From: Halesus radiatus
Taxonomy: Eukaryota > Arthropoda > Insecta > Trichoptera > Limnephilidae
Direction: 5' to 3'
Length of the DNA: 64,000 nt
NCBI GenBank assembly: GCA_022606495.2
Contig: JAHDVE020005245.1
Span: forward strand, 62,001 to 126,000
The position numbers and the translations under genes are program-made. The notes beneath the pieces are model-generated. The model was not told the origin of the DNA, ran no database searches, and saw only the letters and a list, made by a program, of their open reading frames with translations. Positions 62,705 to 64,000 of this stretch are shown here, piece after piece (within the stretch, counting starts at the first letter, position 1; the number at the start of each line of letters is the position of its first letter).

Positions 62705-63237
62705 CAGTTTGCTGAAGTCATCAGCAAAACACTCAGTCGTAAAAGCCATCACGAGCAAAATACAGGTTCGTAAAAATCATCACACTGCAAAATACTAGGT
62801 CGTAAAGCCATCACCAGCAATATAGTGAGTCGTAAAGCCATCACAGGCAAAATAGTTATCGTAAAAGCCTTCACCAGAAAAGTAATGGTTAATAAAACCT
62901 TCACCGGCAAAATACTGTATCTTAAAAGCCATTACGAGCAAAAACTAGTTTATAAGTCATTACAACCAACGTTCGTAAATCCAATACAGGGAAAATGGGT
63001 ATTGGTTATTAAAAGCCATAACCAGCAAAATTGTGGATCGTAAAATGCGTTACCAAAAAAATACTGAGTTGTAAAGGCCATCACCAGCAAAATACTGGGT
63101 TGTAAAGGCTATCACCAAAAAAATACTGGATCCTAAAAGTCATCACCAGCAAAATACTGGGTCGTAAAGGCCATCTCCAGCCAAATACTGGTTCGTAGAA
63201 GTCATCACCGGCAAAATACTGGATCGTAAATCTACTA
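62705..63237 (+). repeat. 32-33-bp minisatellite
   Basis: About sixteen units of CGTAAA(A)GCCATCACCAGCAA then AATACTGG(G/A)T. Units vary by point changes and 1-bp indels, so the reading frame through it is a by-product. Confidence 0.93.
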
Positions 63238-64000
63238 CAATTATAATAATTGGATGATTTGTATAGCGGCGTTTTTTTGAAAAATCACCTCAAGGGCGCT
63301 GTAACGACCCTTTACAGATCGTCAGTCCATCTCATGTATATATGTATTAGTAAATAACTGTCAATGAAATTATTTTTCAGTTTTTGTAAACTATCTACTA
63401 TATATATTTGTAAACTTTTTAAACTTTGCAAACTGTAAATTGGTATCTGTAAAATGTGTCTGCTCTCCTAGTGAGACAGGCACAGTACCATAACCTTTTT
63501 ATTACGCTAAGATTATATTGATGAATAAATCAAAATAAATTAAAAAAGTATTCTATATATGATAATTTTGAGTTTATCTGAATAGTTACATTTCCATCGC
63601 AGTTTGAGAACCGCAGCGCGCCGTGTTGTAAATTTAATCATAAATCAATGAATAAAATCATCCTCAGCGTTAACACCGCGTTATTTTACTCTCTAATTCT
63701 CCACTGCAGATGGGATCAATCCAACTTCTCCAAGCGAACCCGTAACCACTATCTATACCTTTACCCGAGTCTTGTACTCTACACTAGTGCCGGTGGGCCC
63801 AACGGACTGACCATTGAAAAGGCGCATACTAGAATCGGACGATCGCCTACAAAAAAATTAAAATAAAGCCATCCGATTAGCCCATGGAGTCCCAAAATGA
63901 GTTTCCATTTTTTTTTTTTTATCTGGGTGCCAAGTCTGTATCTTTTTTGTCAGCTAACGCAAGTTAAATCGACCATAAACAATACATTTTTCTACAGTTT
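63238..64000. other. Window end, mostly unrecognised
   Basis: 63648-63866 is an open 72-codon frame (ending GGPNGLTIEKAHTRIGRSPT) preceded inside by a good acceptor-like CTCTAATTCTCCACTGCAG; no family recognised. 63945-63970 (TTTTTTGTCAGCTAACGCAAG) resembles the start of a family A arm, cut by the window edge. Confidence 0.35.

Noticed and set aside
62705..63237. CRISPR-like array
   Set aside because: The whole 32-33-bp unit repeats with drift; there are no unique spacers, and the genome is eukaryotic.

Overview
This is a eukaryotic, almost certainly insect, genomic window. It is AT-rich, and coding sequence is split by long introns crowded with transposon remains. It holds one recognisable host gene, the Ste20-family kinase frayed (fray; insect orthologue of vertebrate OSR1/SPAK), on the + strand from 11007 to 41613. 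I could assemble it completely: 11 coding exons with GT-AG junctions and compatible phases, giving 1,491 nt and 496 residues. The first coding exon (11007-11082) is only 76 nt and lies in a frame with no long ORF. The sequence does not fix the insect order.

Layout. 1-11.0 kb: upstream intergenic DNA with a MITE (1182-1576), a 1.56-kb inverted-repeat element (1589-3150), a hammerhead-ribozyme-like motif (6054-6091), a nested tandem array (6336-7020), LINE and Penelope-like relics, and duplicated promoter-proximal sequence, including an exact 230-bp tandem duplication ending 216 bp before the fray start codon. 11.1-24.2 kb: intron 1, packed with SINEs, foldback elements and head-to-head LINE fragments. 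24.2-41.6 kb: fray exons 2-11; the introns hold LINE remnants, a PIF/Harbinger transposase fragment, several MITEs, and a 41-bp tandem array that multiplies the exon 4 splice acceptor. 41.6-46.0 kb: 3' UTR and flank with two minisatellite arrays that share a TTTAAACA...TTCTATC core. 46.0-64.0 kb: intergenic, with foldback elements carrying tRNA-like segments, a hAT-type MITE, a Penelope-like element (GIY-YIG endonuclease fragments plus a hammerhead-like motif at its 3' end), a piggyBac-type MITE, two more LINE types, and a 32-33-bp minisatellite at 62.7-63.2 kb.

fray acts in the WNK-OSR1/SPAK pathway: WNK kinases phosphorylate the activation-loop threonine (Thr187 here), the C-terminal CCT domain docks RFxV/I peptides, and the kinase phosphorylates cation-chloride cotransporters. 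Everything else recognised is repeat-derived. The most unusual non-gene signal is a set of three hammerhead-like motifs from different repeat families, all with the same architecture: an unpaired base before stem II, a six-base self-complementary stem III, and a 3-5 bp stem I.
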